Positions 1 through 7,747 of a stretch of DNA of 64,000 nucleotides are shown here, piece by piece. The DNA lies in NCBI RefSeq assembly GCF_900167165.1, contig NZ_FUXM01000002.1:95327-159326 (forward strand), given 5' to 3'. The notes beneath the pieces are model-generated. The model ran no database searches and was not told the DNA's origin. It was given only the letters and a program-made list of their open reading frames with translations. Position numbers and translations under genes: made by a program. The DNA comes from Carboxydocella sporoproducens DSM 16521. Lineage in GTDB: Bacteria; Bacillota; GCA-003054495; Carboxydocellales; Carboxydocellaceae. Within the stretch, counting starts at the first letter, position 1, and each line of letters opens with the position of its first letter.

Positions 1-354
1 ATATTGTCCAAGTCCAGCAGCTATTCCTAGACCTGCTGCAGCCCAAATATTTGTAGCTGTAGTTAATCCCCTGATTTCACCAAAACCCTGTTTCCATATT
101 ACCCCAGCACCTAAAAAGCCAATACCGGATACAATTTGTGCTGCTAAGCGCAGTGGGTCTGTGTTGCGACCTTGAAACTCTTCAGCCAATCCATATGCAG
201 AAATAATAGTCAACATGGCTGAGCTAATACAAACCAGGGCATGAGTCCTGATGCCAGCCGGCTTCCCGGCTTTGGTTCGTTCATAACCAAGGATTGCTCC
301 AGCAATCAAAGCTACTACCATTCTTAATGTAATATCAAAATATCCTAAACTCAC
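1..354 (-). CDS. MgtC/SapB family membrane protein (partial, 3' end outside window)
   Basis: The first 118 codons of a gene running off the left edge. The start is a GTG, chosen because a GAGGAGG ribosome site stands 6 nt before it. The protein opens with a hydrophobic helix, then a YERTKAGKPAGIRTHALV stretch, a second and third helix with VSGIGFLGAG, and TTATNIWAAAGLG. This is the conserved N-terminal membrane half of MgtC/SapB proteins. In pathogens the family is tied to growth at low magnesium, where MgtC restrains the F-type ATPase; many soil and anaerobic bacteria have copies of unknown role. The C-terminal soluble part, if any, is not visible. It diverges from metX across 77 bp. Confidence 0.85.
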   Translation of the reverse strand, partial: MSLGYFDITLRMVVALIAGAILGYERTKAGKPAGIRTHALVCISSAMLTIISAYGLAEEFQGRNTDPLRLAAQIVSGIGFLGAGVIWKQGFGEIRGLTTATNIWAAAGLGIAAGLGQY

Positions 355-373
355 TCTATAACCTCCTCTCTCG

Positions 374-402
374 TTGACATTACTTTTTTAACATGCTACT
401 AT
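374..402 (+). promoter_or_regulatory. sigma-A promoter for metX
   Basis: A perfect -35 TTGACA at 374-379 is followed after 17 bp by TACTAT at 397-402, which has a TGN extension just before it. It lies 30 bp before the metX start, in the divergent gap with the mgtC-like gene. Confidence 0.6.
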
Positions 403-431
403 TTTGATATATTTGGGTAGGGGAGGGATAA

Positions 432-1538
432 ATGGTGCTGGTGATACCGCAAAAATATAGTTTTAGCAATTTTCGACTGGAATCAGGGGCAAATTTGCCA
501 TTAGTTGATATAGTATATGAAACATATGGAACACTGTCAAGGGCCAAGGATAATGTTGTCATTGTTTGCCATGCCCTGACCGGCAGTGCCCATGCAGCCG
601 GTTATCACTCTCCTCAGGAAAAAATGCCTGGTTGGTGGGATCCGCTAATTGGCCCTGGCAAAGTACTGGATACGAATCGCTTTTTTATAATCTGTTTGAA
701 TATCTTAGGTAGCTGTTATGGTAGTACCGGGCCCGCATCACCACATCCTGATGATGGAACACCCTATGCAATGCGGTTCCCCGTAATTACCATACGAGAT
801 ATGGTCAGAGCCCATTTTCAAGTTATTAAACATCTGGGAATTGAGAAAATCAGACTGGTAATCGGCGGCTCTCTTGGCGGAATGCAAGCTTTAGAATGGG
901 CCTTGCTCTACCCGGATATGGTAGAAAACCTGATTTGTATAGCAGCACCTGCCCGTCTTTATCCACAGGCAATTGCTTTTAATGAGGTAGGCAGACAAGC
1001 AATAATGTCAGATCCAGAGTGGAGACAGGGCAATTATTATCCCGGCAAAGGACCTGTTAATGGTCTGGCGATTGCCAGGATGCTTGGAACCATTACTTAT
1101 AGAAGTGATTTATCTATGAATCTGCGTTTTGGCCGCAAATCAGCTCCATTACCACCCAATGGCTATTACAGTTTTGACCAGAAATTTGAAGTGGAGACCT
1201 ATTTACATTATCACGGCCAGGCGTTGGTACAGCGTTTTGATGCTAATTCCTATCTTTATCTGACCAAAGCAATGGATTACCATGATATCTCCTTTAACCG
1301 AGGCAAATATGAAGAAATATTTGCCGACATTAAGGCTAAAACTCTTGTGATTGGAATCGATACAGACATTTTATTTCCCACTTATCAACAACAAGAGATA
1401 GTAAAAAACATGGTCAAATATTACAGGCCGGCATACTATCGCGAAATAACCAGTCCGCATGGTCATGATGCTTTTTTAATTGAATACAAGCAGTTAGGGA
1501 AAATTATAAATGAATTTATTGCTGAGGTGGCTCCATGA
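432..1538 (+). CDS. metX: Homoserine O-acetyltransferase MetX
   Basis: Acyl transferase of methionine synthesis, moving an acyl group (normally acetyl from acetyl-CoA) to the hydroxyl of homoserine. The 368-residue length is normal. It has an alpha/beta-hydrolase fold with the nucleophile Ser147 in GGSLGGMQALEW, Asp312 in GIDTDILFP and His345 in SPHGHDAF. The GSTGPASPHPDDG segment near 97-109 is typical of the family. A GGGAGGG ribosome site precedes the ATG. No metY or other methionine gene lies in the window, and the 77-bp leader is too short for a SAM or T-box element. Acetyl versus succinyl donor cannot be decided from sequence alone, so the acetyl assignment follows family habit. Confidence 0.9.
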   Translation: MVLVIPQKYSFSNFRLESGANLPLVDIVYETYGTLSRAKDNVVIVCHALTGSAHAAGYHSPQEKMPGWWDPLIGPGKVLDTNRFFIICLNILGSCYGSTGPASPHPDDGTPYAMRFPVITIRDMVRAHFQVIKHLGIEKIRLVIGGSLGGMQALEWALLYPDMVENLICIAAPARLYPQAIAFNEVGRQAIMSDPEWRQGNYYPGKGPVNGLAIARMLGTITYRSDLSMNLRFGRKSAPLPPNGYYSFDQKFEVETYLHYHGQALVQRFDANSYLYLTKAMDYHDISFNRGKYEEIFADIKAKTLVIGIDTDILFPTYQQQEIVKNMVKYYRPAYYREITSPHGHDAFLIEYKQLGKIINEFIAEVAP

Positions 1539-2098
1539 ATATTGGCATTGATATTGATGGTGTCCTCGCAGATTCTGTTACCCAGTGGTTAAATGTCATG
1601 AACAAATATTTTGGCCAAAACAAAAAGTATGAAGAACTATATACATACAGATTTGAAAAAGTATATAATGTAACCTGGGAAGAAATGGATCGCTTTTTTC
1701 GCACTAATCAGGAAATCCTTCTGTCAAATCTGTCTCCTATACCCAACTCTGTGTCAGCTGTTAAAAAGCTCAAAATCTGGGGACACAAAATTTATTTAGT
1801 TACAGCCCGTCCCAGGCAATACCAGCATTTAACCACAAAATGGTTGAAAGAACACCAGGTAGAATACGATCAGTTAATCATGACAGATTTTCAGTGTAAG
1901 GCTGATTATTGTCAGGAGTTGCAATTAAAAGTATTCATCGATGACTCATTGGATAATGCCATGGCCATAGCCTCTAGAGGTATTAAAGTCTTTTTGTATA
2001 ATGCCCCTTATAATCAAGGCCATTTTCCGGACAACCTGCAAATTCTAAGGAAAAATTCCTGGTCTGAGATTCTGACCGAAGTAAAAAAAATGCGGTGA
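1535..2098 (+). CDS. HAD-superfamily 5'(3')-nucleotidase-like protein
   Basis: A 187-residue HAD phosphatase related to the 5' nucleotidase deoxy (NT5C) and Bacillus YqfW group, which hydrolyse nucleoside monophosphates. Catalytic Asp6 and Asp8 are in the opening DIDGV motif, the motif II Thr is in YLVTARP near residue 89, and the motif IV acidic pair is in FIDDSLDNA. The start ATG overlaps the metX stop by 4 bases (ATGA), so the two are translationally coupled. The natural substrate is unknown and no pathway link to methionine is evident; housecleaning of damaged nucleotides is one possibility. Its stop codon lies inside the terminator hairpin. Confidence 0.75.
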   Translation: MNIGIDIDGVLADSVTQWLNVMNKYFGQNKKYEELYTYRFEKVYNVTWEEMDRFFRTNQEILLSNLSPIPNSVSAVKKLKIWGHKIYLVTARPRQYQHLTTKWLKEHQVEYDQLIMTDFQCKADYCQELQLKVFIDDSLDNAMAIASRGIKVFLYNAPYNQGHFPDNLQILRKNSWSEILTEVKKMR

Positions 2099-2117
2099 GT
2101 TTTTACCGCATTTTTTT
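2084..2117 (+). terminator. Rho-independent terminator after metX-nucleotidase
   Basis: Stem TGCGGT/ACCGCA (2091-2096 with 2104-2109) is extended by an A-run before it and a T-run after it, and is followed by seven T. The A/T flanks mean it could also work in the reverse direction. Confidence 0.8.
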
Positions 2118-2127
2118 ATTTTAGGGG

Positions 2128-2156
2128 TTGCAATTTTACTCGCAATATGTTGTAAT
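2128..2156 (+). promoter_or_regulatory. Possible sigma-A promoter for the decarboxylase gene
   Basis: TTGCAA at 2128-2133, 17 bp spacer, TGTAAT at 2151-2156, placed right after the upstream terminator and 30 bp before the gene. Both hexamers are imperfect. Confidence 0.45.
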
Positions 2157-2186
2157 ATATTCATTGTAAAGAAGGGAGTGAACAAC

Positions 2187-3683
2187 ATGGCTTTGACTCA
2201 ACATCGTACACCCATTTTTACAGCAGTTCAACAATATGTCAACGAAGGCACCATCCCATTTCATGTACCTGGTCATAAACAGGGTAGAGGTCTAAAAGAG
2301 TTTACCGAATATGTTGGTCCTAATGTAATGAAAATTGATTTAACGTGCTTTGAAGGCACTGATAATATATGCAATCCTCTTGATACTATTAAAGAAGCTG
2401 AAACCCTGGCGGCAGAAGCTTATGGTGCTGATTATGCCCACTTTCTTGTAAATGGCACTACCTCTGGCATCCAAGCCATGATAATGACCGTCTGCCAGCC
2501 TGGAGATAAAATTATTTTACCAAGAAATGCTCATAAATCAGCAATTGGAGGTTTAATCCTTTCCGGGGCCCAACCAATTTATGTTCAACCGGAAATCAGC
2601 AAGGAACATGGGATTGCCCTGGGTGTGACCCCGGAAAAAATCCGTGAAGCTTTGGCCCTTCATCCCGACGCAAAAGCTGTTTTTCTGGTAAACCCCACTT
2701 ACTATGGTTTTACCTCTAATCTGGCCGAAATTATAGAAATTGCTCATAGTTATGATATTCCTGTTCTAGTAGATGAAGCTCATGGAGCTCATCTTCCTTT
2801 CCATCCCGAGTTGCCTCCTTCTGCCATGTCATTGGGAGCAGATATGAGTGCAGCCTCAACCCATAAAATGGCGGGTAGCTTAACCCAAAGCTCATTGTTG
2901 CTAGTACGAGAAGGGTTGATCGACAATAAACGCGTTAAAGCAGTTTTAAACTTGACTCAGACGACCAGCCCCAGCTATATTCTCCTGGCATCAATTGATG
3001 TGGCCAGAAAACAAATGGCTTTATATGGCAAACAGTTGTTGGACAAAACCCTTTTGCTGGCAAACCACTTGCGAACTGAGCTGTCCAAACTACCCGGCCT
3101 AACATTGATCGGGGAAGAAATGCTGGGCAATCCAGGTTGTTATGGCTGGGACCCTACTAAAGTCGCTGTCAATGTCCGGGCCCTTGGACTCTCAGGGTTT
3201 GAAGTAGAACATATTTTGCGCCATAAATATCGGATTCAAGTAGAACTGGCCGATTTGTACAATGTACTCTTCTTGGTCTCAGTTGGCGATACTGATGAAA
3301 CCATTAATATGTTAATTGAAGCAATGACAGATCTGGTTAAGAGTAGACCAGTTCAAAAAGTAACCAAGTTTGGTTTAAATTTGCCGAAAACACCAGAATT
3401 TGTTGTCTCCCCTCAGACTGCTTTCCATAGCCCGACTTACCATGTAGAGCTGGATGAGGCAGAAGGCGAGATAGCGGCCGAAATGATCATGGCTTACCCG
3501 CCGGGTATCCCCATTATTTGCCCGGGGGAGAGAATTACTAGAGAAATAATTGAATACGTACGGCTGCTTAAAAATGAACATTGTAGTTTGCAAGGCACAG
3601 AAGACCAGTATATCAATAAAATAAAGATACTGGCTAATCGAGAACAATTTGAGCAACTGGAAACCGCAAATTCAGCAGGTTAA
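2187..3683 (+). CDS. Orn/Lys/Arg decarboxylase (short Bacillus SpeA/YaaO-type)
   Basis: A PLP enzyme of fold type I that decarboxylates a basic amino acid (arginine, lysine or ornithine) for polyamine synthesis. With the ATG at 2187 it has 498 residues, matching the short Bacillus SpeA/YaaO form without the wing domain. An in-frame GTG at 2178 was rejected because it overlaps the AAGGGAG ribosome site. The start is FHVPGHKQGRG, the PLP Asp196 is in LVDEAHGAH and the Schiff-base lysine is Lys227 in STHKMAG. The C-terminal decarboxylase domain with AYPPGIP is present. Substrate choice cannot be read from the sequence; arginine (first step to agmatine) is the usual assignment in Firmicutes. Confidence 0.85.
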   Translation: MALTQHRTPIFTAVQQYVNEGTIPFHVPGHKQGRGLKEFTEYVGPNVMKIDLTCFEGTDNICNPLDTIKEAETLAAEAYGADYAHFLVNGTTSGIQAMIMTVCQPGDKIILPRNAHKSAIGGLILSGAQPIYVQPEISKEHGIALGVTPEKIREALALHPDAKAVFLVNPTYYGFTSNLAEIIEIAHSYDIPVLVDEAHGAHLPFHPELPPSAMSLGADMSAASTHKMAGSLTQSSLLLVREGLIDNKRVKAVLNLTQTTSPSYILLASIDVARKQMALYGKQLLDKTLLLANHLRTELSKLPGLTLIGEEMLGNPGCYGWDPTKVAVNVRALGLSGFEVEHILRHKYRIQVELADLYNVLFLVSVGDTDETINMLIEAMTDLVKSRPVQKVTKFGLNLPKTPEFVVSPQTAFHSPTYHVELDEAEGEIAAEMIMAYPPGIPIICPGERITREIIEYVRLLKNEHCSLQGTEDQYINKIKILANREQFEQLETANSAG

Positions 3684-3691
3684 AAATTCAA

Positions 3692-3713
3692 GGCTGTCTC
3701 AGAAGAGACAGCC
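3692..3713. terminator. Bidirectional terminator between decarboxylase and minC operon
   Basis: Perfect 9-bp stem GGCTGTCTC/GAGACAGCC with an AGAA loop between convergent genes. On the minus strand the hairpin is followed by TTGAATTTTT, a good U-tract; on the plus strand the tail is weaker (TAATTAATTTTA). Confidence 0.75.
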
Positions 3714-3880
3714 TAATTAATTTTATGCCGCATTTTTATTTTCAGATCTTTGCGAACCCCAGCAGGAATAAACCTGGCTTCCCTGGGCCGAGGAATCCCT
3801 GTGCGCTTGTACAACTCTGTAGAAAATTCTTCCCTGCCAAAATCAATTTTGTTTCTGAATTTATTTTTTTTATTCGGCAT
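3713..3880 (-). CDS. Small basic protein of 55 residues downstream of minC
   Basis: Unrecognised small protein. It starts with ATG at 3880 behind an AAAGGGG ribosome site 8 nt away and begins 21 bp after the minC stop, so it is the second gene of that operon. It opens MPNKKNKFRNKIDFG and ends KIKMRHKIN, with about 17 Lys/Arg residues and no membrane segment or cysteine. The stop codon touches the shared terminator hairpin exactly, which supports it as the last gene of the unit. Other frames here have no ribosome site. Nothing in it tells the function; RNA, DNA or membrane-surface binding would suit the charge, but this is only a guess. Confidence 0.6.
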   Translation of the reverse strand: MPNKKNKFRNKIDFGREEFSTELYKRTGIPRPREARFIPAGVRKDLKIKMRHKIN

Positions 3881-3901
3881 ACTACAGCACCCCTTTCAGC
3901 A

Positions 3902-4570
3902 TTATTTTCTGCGGGCGCTGTAGTCTTTATACTTTTCAATTAAAATGGTATTATTGTATATATATGCGATTTCAGGGATTAATGTTTCATTACCAGTCTG
4001 GCCAGGTAAATCCTGTTCAGGGTTGCGACTGAAAACTGAACCGATTCTAATTTGCTGAGGTCGAAAGGAATAGGCCATGATCGTGGCATTGGCATTACCG
4101 GTTGCACCAGCATGGACAATTCCTTTGATTGTACCAAAAACACATATATTGCCGGCAGAAACTAATTCAGCATTAGGATTTACATCCCCGATCAAAACGA
4201 TGTCTCCGTTGCTTTCAACACGACATCCAGAGCGCAAAGTACCTTTAATGTATTCAACACCAGTTTCATTCTTTATATCAGTTGCTTGTGCAGCTAAAGT
4301 CCTTTGGGAGAAATTATGCCAGATAACCTGCGATTCGGATTGCGGAATCAAGCCATGATTAAGACAAATTTTTTCAATATCTTCTTTAATTCCATCATCA
4401 ATCACACTACCAGATCTAGTCGCTACAGCAAAAGTAGCTCCTTTAAAAAATCCCCGAGCTTGTTGCATTTTTCGTTCGATATCTTTCAGTAATATTTTTT
4501 TATCCAGGTTTTCATCTATTAATATTACAAGACCATTTTTGGTTCCCTTGATACTGACACCTTCATACAT
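3902..4570 (-). CDS. minC: Septum site-determining protein MinC
   Basis: Inhibitor of FtsZ assembly that keeps division away from the poles. The 222 residues split into an N-terminal FtsZ-binding domain (about 1-100) and a C-terminal beta-helix dimer/MinD-binding domain (about 110-205) with the repeat pattern GDIVLIGDVNPNAELVSAGN and FGTIKGIVHAG. The ATG at 4570 follows AAGGAGG. Unusually, no minD, minE or divIVA is adjacent; the gene stands with a 55-codon unknown gene and diverges from a sigma-54 activator. In related bacteria minC-minD often sit with mreBCD, so a rearranged or second copy is possible. Confidence 0.85.
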   Translation of the reverse strand: MYEGVSIKGTKNGLVILIDENLDKKILLKDIERKMQQARGFFKGATFAVATRSGSVIDDGIKEDIEKICLNHGLIPQSESQVIWHNFSQRTLAAQATDIKNETGVEYIKGTLRSGCRVESNGDIVLIGDVNPNAELVSAGNICVFGTIKGIVHAGATGNANATIMAYSFRPQQIRIGSVFSRNPEQDLPGQTGNETLIPEIAYIYNNTILIEKYKDYSARRK

Positions 4571-4673
4571 TTTGGTTTAACCTCCTTCCTACAACAATTG
4601 ACTATTCGAGCAAAATAGCCATTTTCCTGCTCAGTGTCGAAAAAATAAAGTTATTGCAGAGGAGGCACCTAAA

Positions 4674-5633
4674 ATGAAGCAATTAATTGGCACCAGTCCG
4701 GCGATTAAAGAAATAAATCACCTAATTACTCAGATTGCGACAAAAGGTTCCACTGTTTTAATCAGAGGAGAGTCAGGTACAGGAAAGGAACTGGTAGCTA
4801 ATTTGATCCATCATTTTAGTTACCGTCGCTTTAATTCTTTAGTTAAGATTAACTGTGCAGCTATACCTGAACATTTGTTGGAAGCCGAGTTATTTGGATA
4901 TAGTGAAGGTGCTTTCACCGGGGCCAAAAAAGGAGGAGCTGTTGGCAAATTCGCCCAAGCCCATAAAGGTACAATCTTTCTAGATGAGATTGGTGATTTG
5001 AGTTTTTCGACTCAGGCTAAATTATTGCGGGTAATTCAGGAAAAAGAGATCATTCCCATCGGGAGCGAGAGCAGCATTAAGCTTGATGTAAGAATAATAG
5101 CAGCAACTAACGCCAATTTAGAAATAATGGTCAAGGAAGGTAAATTTCGTGATGATCTCTTTTATCGCCTGAATGTCGTAAGTATTTATATTCCTCCATT
5201 ACGGGAGCGAAAAGAGGATATTCTACCACTTACAACTAGTTTCATTACTGAGTTTAATGAAAAATTTAACGTATCCATAAATGGAATCGATAACAAGGTA
5301 AAACACATTTTTTTGAACTACGATTGGCCAGGTAATATCAGGGAGCTAAAGAATACACTGGAATATGCTTATAATATAGTAGATGGTAATATTATAAAAA
5401 CTAAACATTTGCCCAAGTATATTTTAGCTAACACGAATACTGCCATTACCTCAAATAATTATTTCAGCCAAATTGGTCAACGATCGTTGACAGAAATCGT
5501 GGATGATTTTGAAAAGGAATTAATCCAACAAGCATTGATTAAATGTACAGGGAACAAAGCTAAAGCCGCTGAACTACTAGGTTTAAGCCGGCCTGGTCTT
5601 TATAAAAAGTTACAAAAACATGGCTTAATCTAA
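4674..5633 (+). CDS. Sigma-54-dependent activator without sensor domain
   Basis: A 319-residue bacterial enhancer-binding protein that remodels the sigma-54 holoenzyme at -24/-12 promoters. It consists only of an AAA+ domain and a Fis-type helix-turn-helix. Walker A is GESGTGKE (32-39), the sigma-54 loop GAFTGA is at 79-84, Walker B is in GTIFLDEIGD and the HTH lies about 287-317 (NKAKAAELLGLSR). It begins directly at the AAA+ domain, as PspF does, so no receiver, GAF, PAS or ACT sensor exists in the chain. A GAGGAGG site precedes the ATG. The sigma-54 promoter of the etf/beta-oxidation operon lies 210 bp downstream, making that operon the obvious target. How its activity is controlled is not visible. 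Confidence 0.85.
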   Translation: MKQLIGTSPAIKEINHLITQIATKGSTVLIRGESGTGKELVANLIHHFSYRRFNSLVKINCAAIPEHLLEAELFGYSEGAFTGAKKGGAVGKFAQAHKGTIFLDEIGDLSFSTQAKLLRVIQEKEIIPIGSESSIKLDVRIIAATNANLEIMVKEGKFRDDLFYRLNVVSIYIPPLRERKEDILPLTTSFITEFNEKFNVSINGIDNKVKHIFLNYDWPGNIRELKNTLEYAYNIVDGNIIKTKHLPKYILANTNTAITSNNYFSQIGQRSLTEIVDDFEKELIQQALIKCTGNKAKAAELLGLSRPGLYKKLQKHGLI

Positions 5634-5665
5634 AGCGTTATTCAACTGTATAGAACTATTGACGC

Positions 5666-5704
5666 AAGGCATATCCCAATTCTAATAAGGGATATGCCTT
5701 TTTA
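5666..5704 (+). terminator. Terminator after first sigma-54 activator
   Basis: Perfect 12-bp stem AAGGCATATCCC/GGGATATGCCTT with an 11-nt loop and a short T-run after it. Confidence 0.85.
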
Positions 5705-5756
5705 TATTGTCAGCTAATGTCACCATTGTTTACATCTTCGCCATATTATAAAAATC

Positions 5757-5774
5757 CAGTTTAAACTCAAACTG
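5757..5774. promoter_or_regulatory. Candidate activator-binding inverted repeat upstream of etfB
   Basis: CAGTTT, six bases, AAACTG, placed about 70 bp upstream of the sigma-54 -24 element, a normal distance for an enhancer. The site is proposed from symmetry and position only. Confidence 0.35.
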
Positions 5775-5842
5775 TTACCATTCATCTTCAAATAATGCAT
5801 TTCGGGACAAAATTTTGACATTTCACTCTTTTTAGACTTTTG

Positions 5843-5858
5843 TGGCATGTCTTTTGCT
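5843..5858 (+). promoter_or_regulatory. Sigma-54 (-24/-12) promoter of the beta-oxidation operon
   Basis: TGGCATG, four bases, TTGCT. GG at 5844-5845 and GC at 5856-5857 are 10 bp apart, which fits the strict consensus TGGCAYR-N4-TTGCW completely. It lies 40 bp before the etfB start codon and after the terminator of the activator gene. Confidence 0.85.
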
Positions 5859-5898
5859 TAATAATCAGGTGTAATAAACCAAGAGGGAGGTATTACCA

Positions 5899-6684
5899 TT
5901 GAAAATCGTTGTATTGATGAAACAGACTTTTGACACAGAAACAAGAATCTCTCTAGATGCAAATGGTAAAATCGATAGTACTGGCGTCAATTATGTTGTT
6001 AACCCATACTGTGAGTTTGCTGTTGAGGAAGCACTAAGAATTAAAGAGCGTTTGGGTGAAGGAGAGGTAATTATCTTATCCGCTGGTCCTGATCGAGTCG
6101 AAAGTGCAATCAGACAATGCCTGGCAATGGGAGCTGACCGGGGTGTGCTGATTAATGATCCCGCCCTGGAAAATGGAGATGAGTATACTTACGCTCTTGC
6201 TTTAGCAAAGGCATTACAAACCATGGAGTATGATCTAGTACTGGCCGGATTTCAGGCTGTAGATGATGGTTCCGCTCAAGTTGGACCAAGAGTTGCACAG
6301 CTTTTAGATATACCGCAGGTTACTATTGTTACCAAGATAGAAATAGAAGATAAAAAAGCCGTAGTAACCAGAGAAATCGATGACGGTGTTGAAATCATCG
6401 AAGTACCTTTGCCAGCCCTCTTTACCGCGCAACAAGGCCTGGCTGAACCAAGGTATCCTTCCATGAAGGGAATTATGCAAGCCAAGAAAAAGCCTTTGCA
6501 GGTATTGACTTTGCAAGATATCGGCGTATCCCCTGACGAAGTGGGCGCCAGTGGCGCCAGAGTAAAAGTTGAAGAATTTTCTTTGCCAGCTCCACGGCAA
6601 GCCGGAAAAATTATTGGTGGCGATCCCAGGGAAGCTGCAGTAGAACTCGTTAAATTATTAAGAACTGAAGCAAAAGTGATATAA
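5899..6684 (+). CDS. etfB: Electron transfer flavoprotein beta subunit
   Basis: Small subunit of the FAD/AMP electron carrier that takes electrons from acyl-CoA dehydrogenases. 261 residues, usual for the family. It starts at a TTG behind GGGAGG. Recognisable parts are KIVVLMKQTFDTE at the start, the AMP-binding DDGSAQVGPRVAQ stretch near 120-132 and the family signature region LQDIGVSPDEVGASGARVK near 205-225. It is the first gene after the sigma-54 promoter, 16 bp ahead of etfA. Together with the membrane Fe-S protein two genes downstream it would move electrons from acyl-CoA oxidation to the quinone pool. Confidence 0.93.
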   Translation: MKIVVLMKQTFDTETRISLDANGKIDSTGVNYVVNPYCEFAVEEALRIKERLGEGEVIILSAGPDRVESAIRQCLAMGADRGVLINDPALENGDEYTYALALAKALQTMEYDLVLAGFQAVDDGSAQVGPRVAQLLDIPQVTIVTKIEIEDKKAVVTREIDDGVEIIEVPLPALFTAQQGLAEPRYPSMKGIMQAKKKPLQVLTLQDIGVSPDEVGASGARVKVEEFSLPAPRQAGKIIGGDPREAAVELVKLLRTEAKVI

Positions 6685-6700
6685 CGGGGAGGGTAAGGTA

Positions 6701-7684
6701 ATGGCAGGAGTACTGATTTTTGCCGACCAAAAAGAAGGTAAATTTAGAAAAGTAATTTTTGAAATGCTGGGTGAAGGCCGTAAACTGGCTGACCACCTAG
6801 GTGAAGAATTACAGGCTGTTTTAATGGGGCAAAACGTTGAAGAATACGCTACCGTTTTAGGGGAAGCAGGAGCAGATAAAGTTTTTGTGATTGATGACCC
6901 TCTCTTAGCCAACTATACCACCGACGGATTTGCAAACGCCCTGGTTAAACTGATTTCAACAGAAAATCCATCTATAGTTCTGTTCCCTAATAATGCTGTT
7001 GGTAAGGATTTGGCTCCAGCGGTGGCTCAAAAATTAAATGCCGGTCAAGCTTCCGATGTAATTGCTATCGAATATGATAATGGATTACGCTTTAAGCGGC
7101 CTATTTATGCAGGCAAGGCTTTTGCCCATGTTAGTTTTACATCTAATAGAACCATGATTGTTACCATTCGGCCCAAAGCTTTTGAAGCTGCTACACCTCA
7201 GCCCGGCAAACAGCCAGCAATTGTGCGTTATGCCAGTGAGCTAGATGCCAGCAGTTTAAGGCAAATAGTTAAAGATGTAGTCAGAAAAGCATCAGGACGC
7301 GTCGAGCTCACCGAAGCAGATATTGTGGTGTCTGGTGGACGTGGTATGAAATCAGCAGAAAATTTCAAGATTCTGGAGGAACTGGCTGATGTGCTCGGTG
7401 CTGCTGTTGGTGCTTCCCGCGCTGCAGTTGATGAAGGTTGGCGCGAGCCCCAGTATCAGGTAGGGCAAACAGGTAAGGTAGTATCACCTACCCTCTATAT
7501 AGCCTGCGGTATTTCCGGTGCAATTCAGCATCTGGCCGGGATGAGCAGTTCCAAATATATTGTAGCCATTAATAAAGATCCTGAAGCAGAGATTTTTAAA
7601 GTTGCCGACTATGGTATTGTAGCCGATCTTTTCGAAGTTGTGCCAGTATTAACCGAAGAATTCAAAAAAGCTCTGGCAGAATAA
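6701..7684 (+). CDS. etfA: Electron transfer flavoprotein alpha subunit
   Basis: Large Etf subunit, 327 residues, binding the redox FAD in its C-terminal half. The FAD-binding signature runs from [11 protein letters not shown] (about 211-221) through [12 protein letters not shown] and [21 protein letters not shown] to [11 protein letters not shown]. No extra N-terminal ferredoxin domain is present, so this is not the ferredoxin-carrying variant seen in some clostridia. A GGGGAGGG ribosome site stands before the ATG. It pairs with the etfB upstream and the acyl-CoA dehydrogenases of the same operon; bifurcating versus simple electron transfer cannot be told from the sequence by eye. Confidence 0.93.
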   Translation: MAGVLIFADQKEGKFRKVIFEMLGEGRKLADHLGEELQAVLMGQNVEEYATVLGEAGADKVFVIDDPLLANYTTDGFANALVKLISTENPSIVLFPNNAVGKDLAPAVAQKLNAGQASDVIAIEYDNGLRFKRPIYAGKAFAHVSFTSNRTMIVTIRPKAFEAATPQPGKQPAIVRYASELDASSLRQIVKDVVRKASGRVELTEADIVVSGGRGMKSAENFKILEELADVLGAAVGASRAAVDEGWREPQYQVGQTGKVVSPTLYIACGISGAIQHLAGMSSSKYIVAINKDPEAEIFKVADYGIVADLFEVVPVLTEEFKKALAE

Positions 7685-7747
7685 AAAAGAGAAAGAAGGC
7701 CAGCCGAAAGATAGGGGGTATATTTTCTGGAAAGGAGGGCGTTCTAC

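Noticed and set aside
355..431. SAM or T-box riboswitch before metX
   Set aside because: Only 77 bp between divergent genes, with a promoter inside; no room for such a leader.
3725..3943. Plus-strand reading frame opposite the small minC-linked gene
   Set aside because: No ribosome site, starts inside the terminator region and runs antisense into minC.
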